Source: Flammeovirga sp. SJP92 | GTDB taxonomy: Bacteria; Bacteroidota; Bacteroidia; Cytophagales; Flammeovirgaceae | NCBI RefSeq assembly: GCF_001583495.1 | Contig: NZ_LQAQ01000018.1 | Span: 62,001-126,000 of the forward strand | Reading direction: 5' to 3' | Length of the DNA: 64,000 bases | Part shown: in pieces, positions 28,564 to 37,756 of the stretch | Layout: each line of letters starts with the position of its first letter | Position numbering within the stretch: position 1 is the first letter of the stretch | Made by a program: the position numbers and the translations under genes | The notes under the pieces: generated by a model | Told to the model about the DNA's origin: nothing | Database searches by the model: none | Seen by the model: only the letters and a program-made list of their open reading frames with translations

Positions 28564-29748
28564 ATGAAACTAATTACAATCACTCTGCTCCTTTCCTTGA
28601 TGAGCACAATTTCGTATTCTCAAAAAAAAATCAAAGACGATGTCATCATTACTTATAAAGCATTTTTTGAGGAAGAAGTCCCTTTCATCAAAAAACAAGA
28701 GTTCAGAGGTTACTTTGATGAGAAAGTAATCTATTTCAATAAATCAAAATTTGTCCATAAAGTAATTTATCAAAATCCTAAAGCCTCTATCTATTCTGTA
28801 ATCACCCAAAAAGACTTCGATGAACAGAAAAAATATGTTCTTTATAAATACAGAGGTACTAACAAAGGAGAAGGATACTATATGCCTTTTAAGAAGCCCT
28901 CCAAAATGGCTCGTAAAATTGAAGGAGAAACAAAAGAAATTGCAGGTTATGAATGTCAGAAATACGAAGTCTACATCAAAGGAGAAAAGAAATACCTGTA
29001 TACAACAGATGCTTTTGGTATAAAATACACGGCTAATTATGATATTGAAGGACAACAGTTCATCATGGAACAGCCTATGTATTCAAAACGTTTTGGGTAT
29101 TACAAATTTCAAGCTGATACAGTCATCATACATAAATTAGAAGAAAAGGATTACAGTTTGAAAGATTATAGAATTTTTTCGAAAGAGGAATTCGATGAGC
29201 ACAGAAATTATATAAAAGAAGAAGCTCATCAAGCAAATGAAAAGGCCAACATGGAATTGATTGGAAACAAGGCTTATGATTTTACATTGAAAACAATTGA
29301 TGGACAAAAAATAAACACCAAAGCACTAAAGGGAAAAGTGATTGTCTACAACTTTTGGTTCGTAAAACAAAAGAACATTGATAAAGAGGTAAAAAAACTT
29401 AATCAATTGTATGAAAAATATATGAATAATACTGATGTTATCTTTGTAGCTATTACCATTGCTGACATTTATAAAATTAAAAATTTCCAAAAAAAGTATC
29501 CTTTCTATTACCATCAAATTGATGATGGAAGATACTTGTGTGAGAAATTTAATGTAAAGCTGTACCCGACCAATATTGTGGTAGACAAAGAGGGTAATTA
29601 TTTTAATTATACACTAGGTTATAAGCATGATTTAGTAGAACGGCTTTCCTACAGTATTGATGAGGCACTTCAAAAAGAATACATATCAGAATCTGACAGT
29701 GATAAAACGAAAAAACATAAAAGGAAGCGAAAAAACAAAGAAATCTAG
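28564..29748 (+). CDS. Two-domain thioredoxin-fold protein without CxxC
   Basis: 394 residues: signal peptide (cleavage near ISYSQ), an N-terminal domain resembling DUF4412/GLPGLI-type beta-rich domains (about 25-200: KAFFEEEVPF, EIAGYECQKYEVYIKGEKK), then a TlpA/AhpC-like thioredoxin fold (about 235-375: GNKAYDFTLKTIDGQ, KGKVIVYNFW, cis-Pro segment KLYPTNIVVDKEG). Where TlpA proteins have WASWCGPC, this one has W265-FVKQKNI, so both active-site cysteines are replaced (Gln269 and Ile272). It is unlikely to be a disulfide reductase; a binding or scaffold role is more likely. The tail is very basic (KKHKRKRKNKE). Confidence 0.78.
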   Translation: MKLITITLLLSLMSTISYSQKKIKDDVIITYKAFFEEEVPFIKKQEFRGYFDEKVIYFNKSKFVHKVIYQNPKASIYSVITQKDFDEQKKYVLYKYRGTNKGEGYYMPFKKPSKMARKIEGETKEIAGYECQKYEVYIKGEKKYLYTTDAFGIKYTANYDIEGQQFIMEQPMYSKRFGYYKFQADTVIIHKLEEKDYSLKDYRIFSKEEFDEHRNYIKEEAHQANEKANMELIGNKAYDFTLKTIDGQKINTKALKGKVIVYNFWFVKQKNIDKEVKKLNQLYEKYMNNTDVIFVAITIADIYKIKNFQKKYPFYYHQIDDGRYLCEKFNVKLYPTNIVVDKEGNYFNYTLGYKHDLVERLSYSIDEALQKEYISESDSDKTKKHKRKRKNKEI

Positions 29749-29752
29749 TCTA

Positions 29753-29794
29753 CTGAGCCCCTTGAAAGCATTATTCATCGGGCTCATTTCTTTT
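29753..29794 (+). terminator. Rho-independent terminator
   Basis: ACTGAGCCC and GGGCTCAT pair around a loop of about 19 nt, followed by TTTCTTTT, directly after the preceding gene. Confidence 0.7.
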
Positions 29795-30153
29795 GTAATC
29801 AACACTCATTTCAGCATCAAGAAGTGAAGATTGAAATGCGTTTTTTAAATCAATACTAATATTTGTATTTCGATAAATATAATATAACATTAAGGAATCA
29901 AAAAAATTATTCTTTTTCGAAACAAACAAAAAATAAGTAATTATTGGAGAATTAAAATAAGATTTGTTAAATACTAAATAAAATGTAAAACATTACTTTT
30001 ATTTGCAGTAATCAATGTTACTTTTAACATATTGGTTTTTAGTTTTTAATTATACCTATTTAAGCTACTGATAAAAGAATAATATACTTTTTAGTTATGC
30101 TCTAAGTAGATTATAAAAAAGGTAGTATTAACTTCTTATCGAAAGAATATAAT
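29795..30153. other. AT-rich leader of the two-component operon
   Basis: About 360 nt with no ORF. It is extremely AT-rich and likely holds the promoter of the histidine kinase gene; near matches to TAnnTTTG occur but none is exact. Confidence 0.4.
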
Positions 30154-31797
30154 ATGGCAAAAAGAAGGCTCATTACAATAATAACCTTAATGTGTATTGC
30201 GATGTTCGGATTAGCGGCGCTCCAATATTATTGGATCAAAGAAGCTATTCAGGAACGCAAAAGCCACTTTGAACAAGAAGTTGGTGAGCTTCTCACAAAT
30301 GTAGTCAAGCGACTTGAACAACAAGAAGTTCTACAAGTAACCAAAAGATATTTGGACGATATTTCTGTGACTAACAGTGATATCAATGTTAGGTATGACT
30401 CCGCTAAACAGGAAGCCTACTGGACTAGTAAACAGAACATTAAAATCTCTCAAACGATAAGTTCTGATAAACTAGCCAAACAGGGCATAGCCTATAAAGT
30501 ACAGGAAAAGGCAGAAATCAAGAAATCGGGAACAGCCACAAAAACGATGCTTTCTACAATTGAAGGCTCCAAATATGGCATGGACGATTCTACCAATCAG
30601 ACCAAAGTAGTCAGCAATATTACTTCGGATTCTACTGCCCGCAAGAGACTGGACATAGCCATGGACTTGATCATGAAAAAGACCGACCTGGTGAATCAGG
30701 TGGTCAGCGAGATGATTTTGGCAGAAAACACTATGTTGCAAGACCGTGTAAACTTTGAGATGCTGGACTCATTACTCTCTCAGGAGATTGAGAATAAAGG
30801 ACTCAAAACGGTTTATGATTTTGCGGTTTTACAAAGAGAAGGTGACCGAGAGACGGTCATTATGAGTAGTAATGTGGAAAGAAATCCTAAAATTATTAAG
30901 AGTGCTTATCATGTAACTCTTTTTCCAAAGGATGTTTTTGATAATTCTAACACTTTATTTCTAGAATTTCCTCAGGAAAACAAGTTTTTGATCAGCAAAA
31001 TGAGGTTTGTGCTCTTCTCCTCTTTAGGATTTATTTTGTTAACACTTCTTACTTTCATATTTGCTGCTAAAACTATAATTGACCAGAAACGTATTTCAGA
31101 AATAACAAACGATTTCATTAGTAATATGACGCATGAGTTGAAAACCCCTATATCAACCGTGGCGTTGGCGACAGAGGCCTTGATGGACCCCGATGTTCAG
31201 AAGATGCCAAGTATAACAGGTCGCTATCTCAGTGTTATAAAAGATGAAAATCAACGTTTAAGCAGACAAGTGGAAAGAGTTCTGCAAATTGCTAGAATAG
31301 AACGTGGTGATTTGAAACTCCGAAACGTGGATGTAAACATGAATAAAATAATGCAGGTTGCTTACGAGAACACCTTGATCAAGATTGAGGACCGCGGAGG
31401 AAAATTATCCTTCAATTGGGCAGCCGGTGAGGTAAATGTTAAAGGGGATGAGTTACATTTATCTAATATTATTTTTAACTTGTTAGATAATGCTAATAAA
31501 TACTCTCCGGAGGCACCAAAAATTGACCTTTCTGCGATTCGAAAGAAAGAAATGCTGGAAATTCATATAAAAGATGAAGGTCAGGGAATTCCGAGAGAAC
31601 ATATTAGTAAGATTTTTGATAAATTTTACAGAGTGCCAACAGGCAACGTTCACAATGTAAAAGGTTTTGGTTTAGGCCTTAGCTATGTCAAAAATATTGT
31701 CGAAGCCCATAAAGGCAGCATTCGCTGTAAGAGTGAGCTAGGCAAAGGAAGTGAATTTATTATACAACTACCAATATCTGAAAATGGACAAGATTAA
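30154..31797 (+). CDS. Sensor histidine kinase (RprX-like)
   Basis: 547 residues. TM1 lies at about residues 6-26 and TM2 at about 285-308, bracketing a large periplasmic sensor domain of about 255 residues. HisKA box SNMTHELKTPISTVALA, N box IIFNLLDNANKYS, DEGQGIP and GFGLGLSYV glycine boxes are intact. The gene overlaps the response regulator gene by 14 nt. The pair resembles Bacteroides RprX/RprY, a conserved Bacteroidota system of unclear signal. The long sensor domain has no recognised fold. Confidence 0.94.
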   Translation: MAKRRLITIITLMCIAMFGLAALQYYWIKEAIQERKSHFEQEVGELLTNVVKRLEQQEVLQVTKRYLDDISVTNSDINVRYDSAKQEAYWTSKQNIKISQTISSDKLAKQGIAYKVQEKAEIKKSGTATKTMLSTIEGSKYGMDDSTNQTKVVSNITSDSTARKRLDIAMDLIMKKTDLVNQVVSEMILAENTMLQDRVNFEMLDSLLSQEIENKGLKTVYDFAVLQREGDRETVIMSSNVERNPKIIKSAYHVTLFPKDVFDNSNTLFLEFPQENKFLISKMRFVLFSSLGFILLTLLTFIFAAKTIIDQKRISEITNDFISNMTHELKTPISTVALATEALMDPDVQKMPSITGRYLSVIKDENQRLSRQVERVLQIARIERGDLKLRNVDVNMNKIMQVAYENTLIKIEDRGGKLSFNWAAGEVNVKGDELHLSNIIFNLLDNANKYSPEAPKIDLSAIRKKEMLEIHIKDEGQGIPREHISKIFDKFYRVPTGNVHNVKGFGLGLSYVKNIVEAHKGSIRCKSELGKGSEFIIQLPISENGQD

Positions 31798-32491
31798 AAT
31801 TTTACTTGCGGAGGATGATCCAAACTTAGGAATGTTACTTACTGAGTATTTAGAAGTTAAAAACTTTGATGTAACACGTACTCAAGATGGTGAGGAAGCG
31901 TTAAGAGCCTACCAAGATGGTGATCATGACTTATGTATCTTCGACGTAATGATGCCTAAAATGGATGGTTATACTCTTGCAGAGCGTATCCGTAAATCAG
32001 ATGTAGATATTCCAATATTTTTCCTTACAGCAAAATCAATGAAAGAAGATACGCTAAGAGGATTTGAAGTGGGTGCTGATGATTATATCACTAAGCCATT
32101 TAGTATGGAAGAGCTTTTAGCTCGTATCACATCGATCTTAAGAAGAACGAAGAGCAAGACAGATTCAAAAGAAAAACAAACTATTTTCGAGATTGGTAAG
32201 TTTACTTTTGACTTTAATGCTCAAATGTTGAAATACAACGAAGACGGTCATGAGCAACGCCTTACTTCAAAGGAATCTGCTTTATTGCGTCTTTTAGCTA
32301 TCCATAAAAACGAAATTATGGACAGATCTTTAGCATTAAAGAAGATTTGGTTAGATGACAACTACTTCAACTCAAGAAGTATGGACGTATATATTACGAA
32401 GCTTAGAAAATTCTTAAAGCCAGACGACAATTTACGTATTGTAAACGTTCACGGTCAAGGATTCAAGTTAGTAGAATTAGGTGCTGAGTAG
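31784..32491 (+). CDS. OmpR-family response regulator (RprY-like)
   Basis: 235 residues: receiver domain (ILLAEDDPNLG, phosphorylation site LCIFDVMMPKMDGY, DDYITKPF) and winged-helix output domain (LTSKESALLRLLAIHKNEIM, NVHGQGFKLVE). I chose the ATG at 31784, inside the end of the kinase gene, because it gives the usual MDKIKILLAEDD start; the frame extends upstream to a TTG. It closes the operon with a strong terminator. Confidence 0.95.
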   Translation: MDKIKILLAEDDPNLGMLLTEYLEVKNFDVTRTQDGEEALRAYQDGDHDLCIFDVMMPKMDGYTLAERIRKSDVDIPIFFLTAKSMKEDTLRGFEVGADDYITKPFSMEELLARITSILRRTKSKTDSKEKQTIFEIGKFTFDFNAQMLKYNEDGHEQRLTSKESALLRLLAIHKNEIMDRSLALKKIWLDDNYFNSRSMDVYITKLRKFLKPDDNLRIVNVHGQGFKLVELGAE

Positions 32492-32512
32492 TCCACACCA
32501 AAAAATATATTG

Positions 32513-32541
32513 AAAGCCTCCATTTTTTGGAGGCTTTTTTT
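32513..32541 (+). terminator. Rho-independent terminator
   Basis: AAAGCCTCCA and TGGAGGCTTT form a 10-bp stem with a short T loop, followed by a T run. It ends the two-component operon and can act for the convergent lipoprotein gene as well. Confidence 0.92.
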
Positions 32542-32544
32542 GTT

Positions 32545-32976
32545 TTAATATTTATATAAGATCCCTCCTTCATACTCTTGAATATTCAACTGCACTTGAT
32601 CTCCACCTACTTGTAGATTTGAAATATCGAATGAAAGTTCTTTAGTAATATACGCTTCACACGACTCTGGATTTTTCATGGATAATCTCAAGTTTCTTTG
32701 AGGAGGAAATGATTCTAAGATGACCTCTTGATCTATTAATTTTACTTCCCATGAATCGCCACTACACCCACTAGCACTAAAGTTGATCAATAAACAATTT
32801 CCTTCAATTTCTACTTTATTGATTTTTACATAATCAGAGGGTGCATTCGTATATTCTTCAGCACTAACCACAGTCACTAAATCACAATCCGTAGGTGTTA
32901 CATTATTAGAAGTTGTGCTTTTAGAACAACTAAACAATGTAAAGCAGATAAAAGCAACGATGAATAAGTCTTTCAT
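32545..32976 (-). CDS. Small lipoprotein of unknown function
   Basis: 143 residues with lipobox LFSC16, then a Ser/Thr-rich linker and a compact domain with three cysteine-containing conserved stretches (IEGNCLLINFSASGCSGDSW, ESFPPQRNLRLSMKN, ESCEAYITKELSFDI). Similar lipoproteins occur in Flavobacteriia and Cytophagia, with no known function. It stands alone on the minus strand. Confidence 0.85.
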   Translation of the reverse strand: MKDLFIVAFICFTLFSCSKSTTSNNVTPTDCDLVTVVSAEEYTNAPSDYVKINKVEIEGNCLLINFSASGCSGDSWEVKLIDQEVILESFPPQRNLRLSMKNPESCEAYITKELSFDISNLQVGGDQVQLNIQEYEGGILYKY

Positions 32977-33206
32977 TTTTTATTGATTTTTTAATTTAAT
33001 GTTCTTTAAGAGAAAATAGATTTCATGATAGAACAATGACTATTTATCTATTGCAATTCTAAAACCAACTTATTCCTTTATAAATTTTGTTTCAAATATG
33101 CTATAATTAGAGTATGGGTATATTTTCACCACCCACACTTTTATAAAACCTCTTATGTTGTTCCTTTTAAACTTATTACTAATTCATTTTTCCTTATTCT
33201 AAAGGT

Positions 33207-33668
33207 CTATTTTTTGAGTACTTGGATATTATTCTTATAAGTAGATAGACATGATAGATCAAAATTAATATTAGTTGTTTCATTTCCATTTTGAATCATT
33301 TCTTTCGCTTCTATTAACTCCAATGTTTCTAAGCCAACTAATAAAAAATATCCACTCTTACCTTCTTTATCAGATAGTTTTATATTCATATAGTATGGAA
33401 TCAACTCTTTGGAATGATACCATGAAGCTGTAATCTTTATTTCAAGATTTTCATGTTCTGCTATGTAGCTACTCATGCACTTAGGCAATGTTACTTCAGT
33501 ATCTTTAATTCTAATTTTCTTTGCATCAAGATCAAACTTTGCTGGTAAAAATTGATCAGGTAAACCCACTATATTTCCTTTATCATCAACTTTTAAAAGT
33601 GTGTCTTCATGAGCGATAGTTAAACTATTCACTAATAGAAAAAGGAAAATTATCATTGTTTTTCTCAT
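33207..33668 (-). CDS. Exported hypothetical protein
   Basis: 153 residues with a signal peptide ending near TIAHED. The mature part is mostly beta, with one lone Cys pair (PKCMSSYI and LSCLSTY). I do not recognise the family. The start at 33668 (MRKTMIIFLF) was chosen because it begins the signal peptide; the frame continues upstream to 33716. It follows the isochorismatase-type gene by about 50 nt on the same strand and may be cotranscribed. Confidence 0.65.
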   Translation of the reverse strand: MRKTMIIFLFLLVNSLTIAHEDTLLKVDDKGNIVGLPDQFLPAKFDLDAKKIRIKDTEVTLPKCMSSYIAEHENLEIKITASWYHSKELIPYYMNIKLSDKEGKSGYFLLVGLETLELIEAKEMIQNGNETTNINFDLSCLSTYKNNIQVLKK

Positions 33669-33717
33669 TTGAAATAAGTTTGCTTTTTTTTTAAAAAATA
33701 AAGAGAGGAAAATCAAA

Positions 33718-34257
33718 TTATTTGATCAAAGATAAAATTTCTTTAAACTCTTCTCTCTGCGAAGTTCTCATGAGTTCATAAAGACACATTTCAACATTGG
33801 TAATTCCTACCCCTGCCCTTTCGAACTTTCGTAATGCGACATCAATATTTTCTTTTTTTCTTGAAGAAATTGCATCTGCCACAACCTCCACTGTGTAGTT
33901 TTTCCCAATCAATCCCATCACTGTCTGATACACACAAATATGAGCTTCGATACCACAAATAATCCAGTTTTGCTTATTGAGTTCTTTTATCTTATTTTCT
34001 ACTTCCTTTTCAGCCATAGCATTAAAACAAAACTTTCCGATAGGTGCATTGTCAATAATATGCTCTGCTATTTCTTCTATTGTACTTCCTAACCCATCAG
34101 GGTTCTGTTCCAACCAGACTACTGGAATATCCAAAATCTGACACCCTTTCAAAAGGTTTTTAATATTCTTAATAGTAGCCTCACTCTCATGTACTTTTCT
34201 TGCTAGGTTACCTTGTACATCAACTAAAATTAATCCTGTATATTCTACGTTTAGCAT
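33718..34257 (-). CDS. Isochorismatase family cysteine hydrolase
   Basis: 179 residues. The catalytic triad of the family is visible: Asp in GLILVDVQGNL near residue 13, a Lys in the middle of the domain, and the Cys in CGIEAHICVYQT around residue 108. WLEQNPDGLGSTIEEI and DAISSRKKENIDVAL are further family segments. Members hydrolyse amides such as nicotinamide or act on isochorismate; the substrate here is open. Confidence 0.9.
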   Translation of the reverse strand: MLNVEYTGLILVDVQGNLARKVHESEATIKNIKNLLKGCQILDIPVVWLEQNPDGLGSTIEEIAEHIIDNAPIGKFCFNAMAEKEVENKIKELNKQNWIICGIEAHICVYQTVMGLIGKNYTVEVVADAISSRKKENIDVALRKFERAGVGITNVEMCLYELMRTSQREEFKEILSLIK

Positions 34258-34365
34258 ATTCTACCTTTTTGTCCTTGAGTTTAAAAATAAAAGTTCTTAG
34301 CACTTTTCACTAAAGTCAATTTAAAGAATTCTTTGGTTGACTACAATAATTCATTTGAAGGAATA

Positions 34366-35412
34366 TTATTTGATGGCATGCCCAAACCTCACTATACAAT
34401 GCCACAGGTATTTCAACATCTGTAAGTTTTTATGGTCAACGTCAAGTTCCTTGGCAATTTTCCCTAATAAGTAAGCATTCAATTTTCCGCTTTTCTCCAA
34501 CTTTTTAGCATAAACGGGTACTTCAGGGCCCCTAAAATTATTTGGGAAGGCTGAAACCTCTAATTCCAACCCTGAGTTCCAAATCAACTCAATGTTATAC
34601 TTCTCGCATAATTTCTTGAAGAAAAATTCTATTTCTGTGCCTTTATAAGAGAGGTCTGCTATTACTTTCTCTACATCTCTCTCCAACGAAATATCTCCAT
34701 GAACCTGAGTTTCTATATAAAAATCAAGGTTTTTTGAAGCAGGCCTCAATGCAAGTGAGTTTGAAAACTGTGATAGTTTTTCATTAATGAGATTTAGAAA
34801 GTCTTGTACACTTAAGTTCCTTTCTCCTAAAGTCATTTCTCTTGTAAATAAATCTTTGAGAATGGCAGAATGAATCAATTCAAAATGTTCAATTGTTCCA
34901 ATCTCTTTTGGAGAATCATAAGTATCACCGTAGGTAAAAGTTGACCTGTTTTTCACCTCTGATTTCAATAAAAAATAGCAGGAACCAAACCTTGGTGAAG
35001 GTCCATCATTAGTCATCGTTAAGTTTAATGCTCCATACTTAGGACGTTCTAATGGAGATGCTGAGTGATACGCCCCTTTAAAAACTATATTCTCCCAATC
35101 ATCACGCCCACCACCTGTAAAAGCAGAAACGCTCCCTGCGGAGATCTTAGTTTCATATTGGTTTTTATAAATTCCAGATTGAACCATCCCCTCAATGACA
35201 TTCATTTCTCCTGAAAAAATACGATCTGGATGAAAATGCAGGGCGATCGGGGCCTTTTCTCTCACATTATTGATATATGCTTGGTAACTATCTTTTGGAA
35301 GATTGGACTGATATAAAATCATCTCAATGTTGTCTATAGATTTTTCTTTTTGGGTATTGATATATTCTAAGACATTTTTAATGGCTAAGGCTTGTGACTT
35401 GGTTAACTTCAT
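34366..35412 (-). CDS. DUF3626 domain-containing protein
   Basis: 348 residues covering the whole DUF3626 domain, with the hallmark ALHFHPDR near residue 60, SAGSVSAFTGGGRDDWE, RPKYGALNL and GPSPRFGSCYFLL. The conserved His/Asp/Arg pattern suggests an enzyme, possibly of ADP-ribosyltransferase-like fold, but this is not established. It is a single gene with no obvious partner, between two unrelated enzymes. No signal peptide. Confidence 0.9.
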   Translation of the reverse strand: MKLTKSQALAIKNVLEYINTQKEKSIDNIEMILYQSNLPKDSYQAYINNVREKAPIALHFHPDRIFSGEMNVIEGMVQSGIYKNQYETKISAGSVSAFTGGGRDDWENIVFKGAYHSASPLERPKYGALNLTMTNDGPSPRFGSCYFLLKSEVKNRSTFTYGDTYDSPKEIGTIEHFELIHSAILKDLFTREMTLGERNLSVQDFLNLINEKLSQFSNSLALRPASKNLDFYIETQVHGDISLERDVEKVIADLSYKGTEIEFFFKKLCEKYNIELIWNSGLELEVSAFPNNFRGPEVPVYAKKLEKSGKLNAYLLGKIAKELDVDHKNLQMLKYLWHCIVRFGHAIK

Positions 35413-35515
35413 ATTATCATTTTCAATTGAATGCCAATGAAATTACAGATTATCAATCTTTTCACAAAGGTTCTTCCAAAGTAGTAGGTAAATAGCGACT
35501 GGATCTTTATTCAGA

Positions 35516-35562
35516 TAAAAAAAATAGACCTCTTTTAAAAGTATATTAAAAAAGGTCTATTA
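35516..35562 (-). terminator. Rho-independent terminator after the Old Yellow Enzyme gene
   Basis: On the minus strand AATAGACCTTTTT pairs with AAAAGAGGTCTATT and is followed by a run of T. Confidence 0.85.
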
Positions 35563-35582
35563 TGCAATATATAATTTATTGA

Positions 35583-36683
35583 TTACTTCTGATACACAGA
35601 ATAATCCGTGTAACCTTCAGCTCCTCCACCATAGAATGAACTTGAGTTTTCAGCCGAAACTTCTGTTAGAGGATAGTTATTTTTAAAGCGTTCTACTAGG
35701 TCAGGATTAACAATATAAGGTCTACCAAAAGCGACCATATCCGCCCATCCTTTTTCGATCATTTGGTTAGCATCTTCTTTGTTGTAATTACCACAAAGAA
35801 TGATAGGATTAGAATAAATCTCTCGAATTTTGTCTCTGTAGGTATCCGGTACTTTTACAAAGTTTGCCACATTTTCAGAAAAGTGTAAGTAAGCAAGATG
35901 CAATGGTTGTAATTTCTCCATAAGGTACAGTGCCGTTTCGGGCATGTCTACATCATAACTGTCTCCCTCACCTAAGAACGGTGAGATTCTAAGCCCCACT
36001 TTATCTGCACCTATTGCATTGACTAGAAGTTCTACTGTTTCCATAGTAAAACGGATTCTATTTTCAACACTTCCACCATAATTGTCATTTCTATGGTTGG
36101 TATCTTTTCTTAAAAATTGATCAAAAAGGTATCCATGTGCACCGTGTATTTCTACTCCATCAAAACCCGCTTCTATGGCATTTTGAGAGGCGATGAGAAA
36201 ATCATTTTTTGTTCGTTCGATATCTTCCAAAGTCATTGCTTTAGGCATATCGGTTTCTACCATACCAAAAGTACCATCTCCTAATGAGGCGTAAACTTTA
36301 TCTGGAATCTTTGTAGCTGAAGGAGCTAAAGGTGTCACTCCACCTGTTGTGCTTTTTGTTGCTCTTCGACCTACATGCCATAACTGAATGAAGATCTTAC
36401 CTCCTTTTTCATGAACCGCTGTAGTTACTTTTTTCCAAGCTTCTATTTGTTCTTGTGTATAAATACCCGGCGTCATTGCATAGCCTCTTGCTTCTTCTGA
36501 GACGGGCACACCTTCAGTAATTATCAATCCAGCGCTTGCTCTTTGTGAATAATATAAAGGTGCTAAATCAGTAACCACTTCACCTTCTTTTGATCTAGCT
36601 CTTGTCATTGGAGCCATTGCAATTCTGTTTGTGGTCTTAAAACCTTTGTATTCAAACGGTGAGAATATCATATCTGTTTTCAT
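35583..36683 (-). CDS. Alkene reductase, Old Yellow Enzyme family (NemA-like)
   Basis: 366 residues, an FMN-dependent NAD(P)H ene-reductase. FMN and active-site motifs: RIAMAPMTRAR, QLWHVGRRA, EIHGAHGYLFDQFLR, the NYGGSVENR signature and FGRPYIVNPDLVER near the end. It reduces activated C=C bonds or nitro groups of electrophiles. It lies downstream of an SDR gene and an AraC regulator gene on the same strand, forming a probable electrophile or aldehyde detoxification cluster. Confidence 0.96.
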   Translation of the reverse strand: MKTDMIFSPFEYKGFKTTNRIAMAPMTRARSKEGEVVTDLAPLYYSQRASAGLIITEGVPVSEEARGYAMTPGIYTQEQIEAWKKVTTAVHEKGGKIFIQLWHVGRRATKSTTGGVTPLAPSATKIPDKVYASLGDGTFGMVETDMPKAMTLEDIERTKNDFLIASQNAIEAGFDGVEIHGAHGYLFDQFLRKDTNHRNDNYGGSVENRIRFTMETVELLVNAIGADKVGLRISPFLGEGDSYDVDMPETALYLMEKLQPLHLAYLHFSENVANFVKVPDTYRDKIREIYSNPIILCGNYNKEDANQMIEKGWADMVAFGRPYIVNPDLVERFKNNYPLTEVSAENSSSFYGGGAEGYTDYSVYQK

Positions 36684-36850
36684 TATTTTTTCTGAGTTGA
36701 TGTTTAGTTGAATAATTGATTTGTTAGATTAAGAGCACAATTGAAACATCTCATTTAGTAAAAAAATATATTTCATACATGCCCTAAAAAGAAGTCATTC
36801 ATGTGTAACTAAAATATCAGATTGATGTTTTATGTTGGCTGACACCAGTA

Positions 36851-37594
36851 CTACATGGCAATACTCATTCCTCCTTCTACAGGAAGAATCACACCTGTAA
36901 TTGAACTTGCCGCTTTTGAAGCGAGGAATCGTAATATTGCTGCAATTTCTTCTGGTTCTGCTATTCTTTTCAATGGAACAGCATTTACGATTTCAGCCAT
37001 TGCTTCTTTTGTATTTGTACTCATCATAGGTGTTCTTACCGGCCCTGGAGCAATTGCATTTACTCTCACATTATACTTTGCATAATCTACTGCTAACTGA
37101 CGAGTCAAAGCATTCAGTCCTCCTTTTGACATACTATAGGCCGCATGATTCGGAACGCCAATGATGCCCGTTGCAGATGAAGTATTTACAATCGCCGCAC
37201 GTTCTTTTTGTTTTAATTGAGGGAGTAAATGTTTCGCCGACAGCCAACTTCCTTTTAGGTTGACATCCATCAGTTTATCCCAAAGTTCTACGCTTAGTGT
37301 TTCTGCATTATCCTCCAACATACTATATCCAGCAATATTGATCAGTACATCAGCCCCACCTTTTTTCTCGGCTAATTTGGCAACACTCTCCCAAGTAGCT
37401 TCTTTACTAACATCTCCTTCTATAGAATCAAAACTGCCTAATTCATGCTTCACCTCCTCCGCTGTTTTTTCAGAACTTGCCAAATCAACGCCAATAACTT
37501 TTGCTCCTTCACTTATAAATAGCTTTACTGTTGAGGCTCCAATACCTGATGCTGAACCACTCAATACGATTACTTTATTTTCGAACTCTTTCAT
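36851..37594 (-). CDS. Short-chain dehydrogenase/reductase
   Basis: 247 residues, a classical SDR: cofactor motif SGSASGIGAS, NIAG, catalytic Ser-Tyr-Lys (NTSSATG and YSMSKGGL) and the PGPVRTPM segment. It ends in a typical ITGVILPVEGGMS tail. Substrate unknown. Its promoter (TACCTTTG) lies 93 nt upstream, between it and the AraC regulator gene. Confidence 0.94.
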   Translation of the reverse strand: MKEFENKVIVLSGSASGIGASTVKLFISEGAKVIGVDLASSEKTAEEVKHELGSFDSIEGDVSKEATWESVAKLAEKKGGADVLINIAGYSMLEDNAETLSVELWDKLMDVNLKGSWLSAKHLLPQLKQKERAAIVNTSSATGIIGVPNHAAYSMSKGGLNALTRQLAVDYAKYNVRVNAIAPGPVRTPMMSTNTKEAMAEIVNAVPLKRIAEPEEIAAILRFLASKAASSITGVILPVEGGMSIAM

Positions 37595-37686
37595 CTTAGG
37601 ATAATTTTATTTCTTAACATAAAACACAGATGATCAGACAGCATCAATGATTATTTACTATCGATTTAATTTGTGTTTCTATGTGA

Positions 37687-37714
37687 CAAAGGTAGGTTGA
37701 TGAAAATAGTTCAA
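37687..37714 (-). promoter_or_regulatory. Promoter of the SDR gene
   Basis: On the minus strand TTTG is followed after 17 nt by TACCTTTG (37694-37687), matching the Bacteroidota consensus. Confidence 0.65.
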
Positions 37715-37756
37715 ATCTTTGATTTCAAAGCAGGAATGTCAGATTTCAAAGTATCG

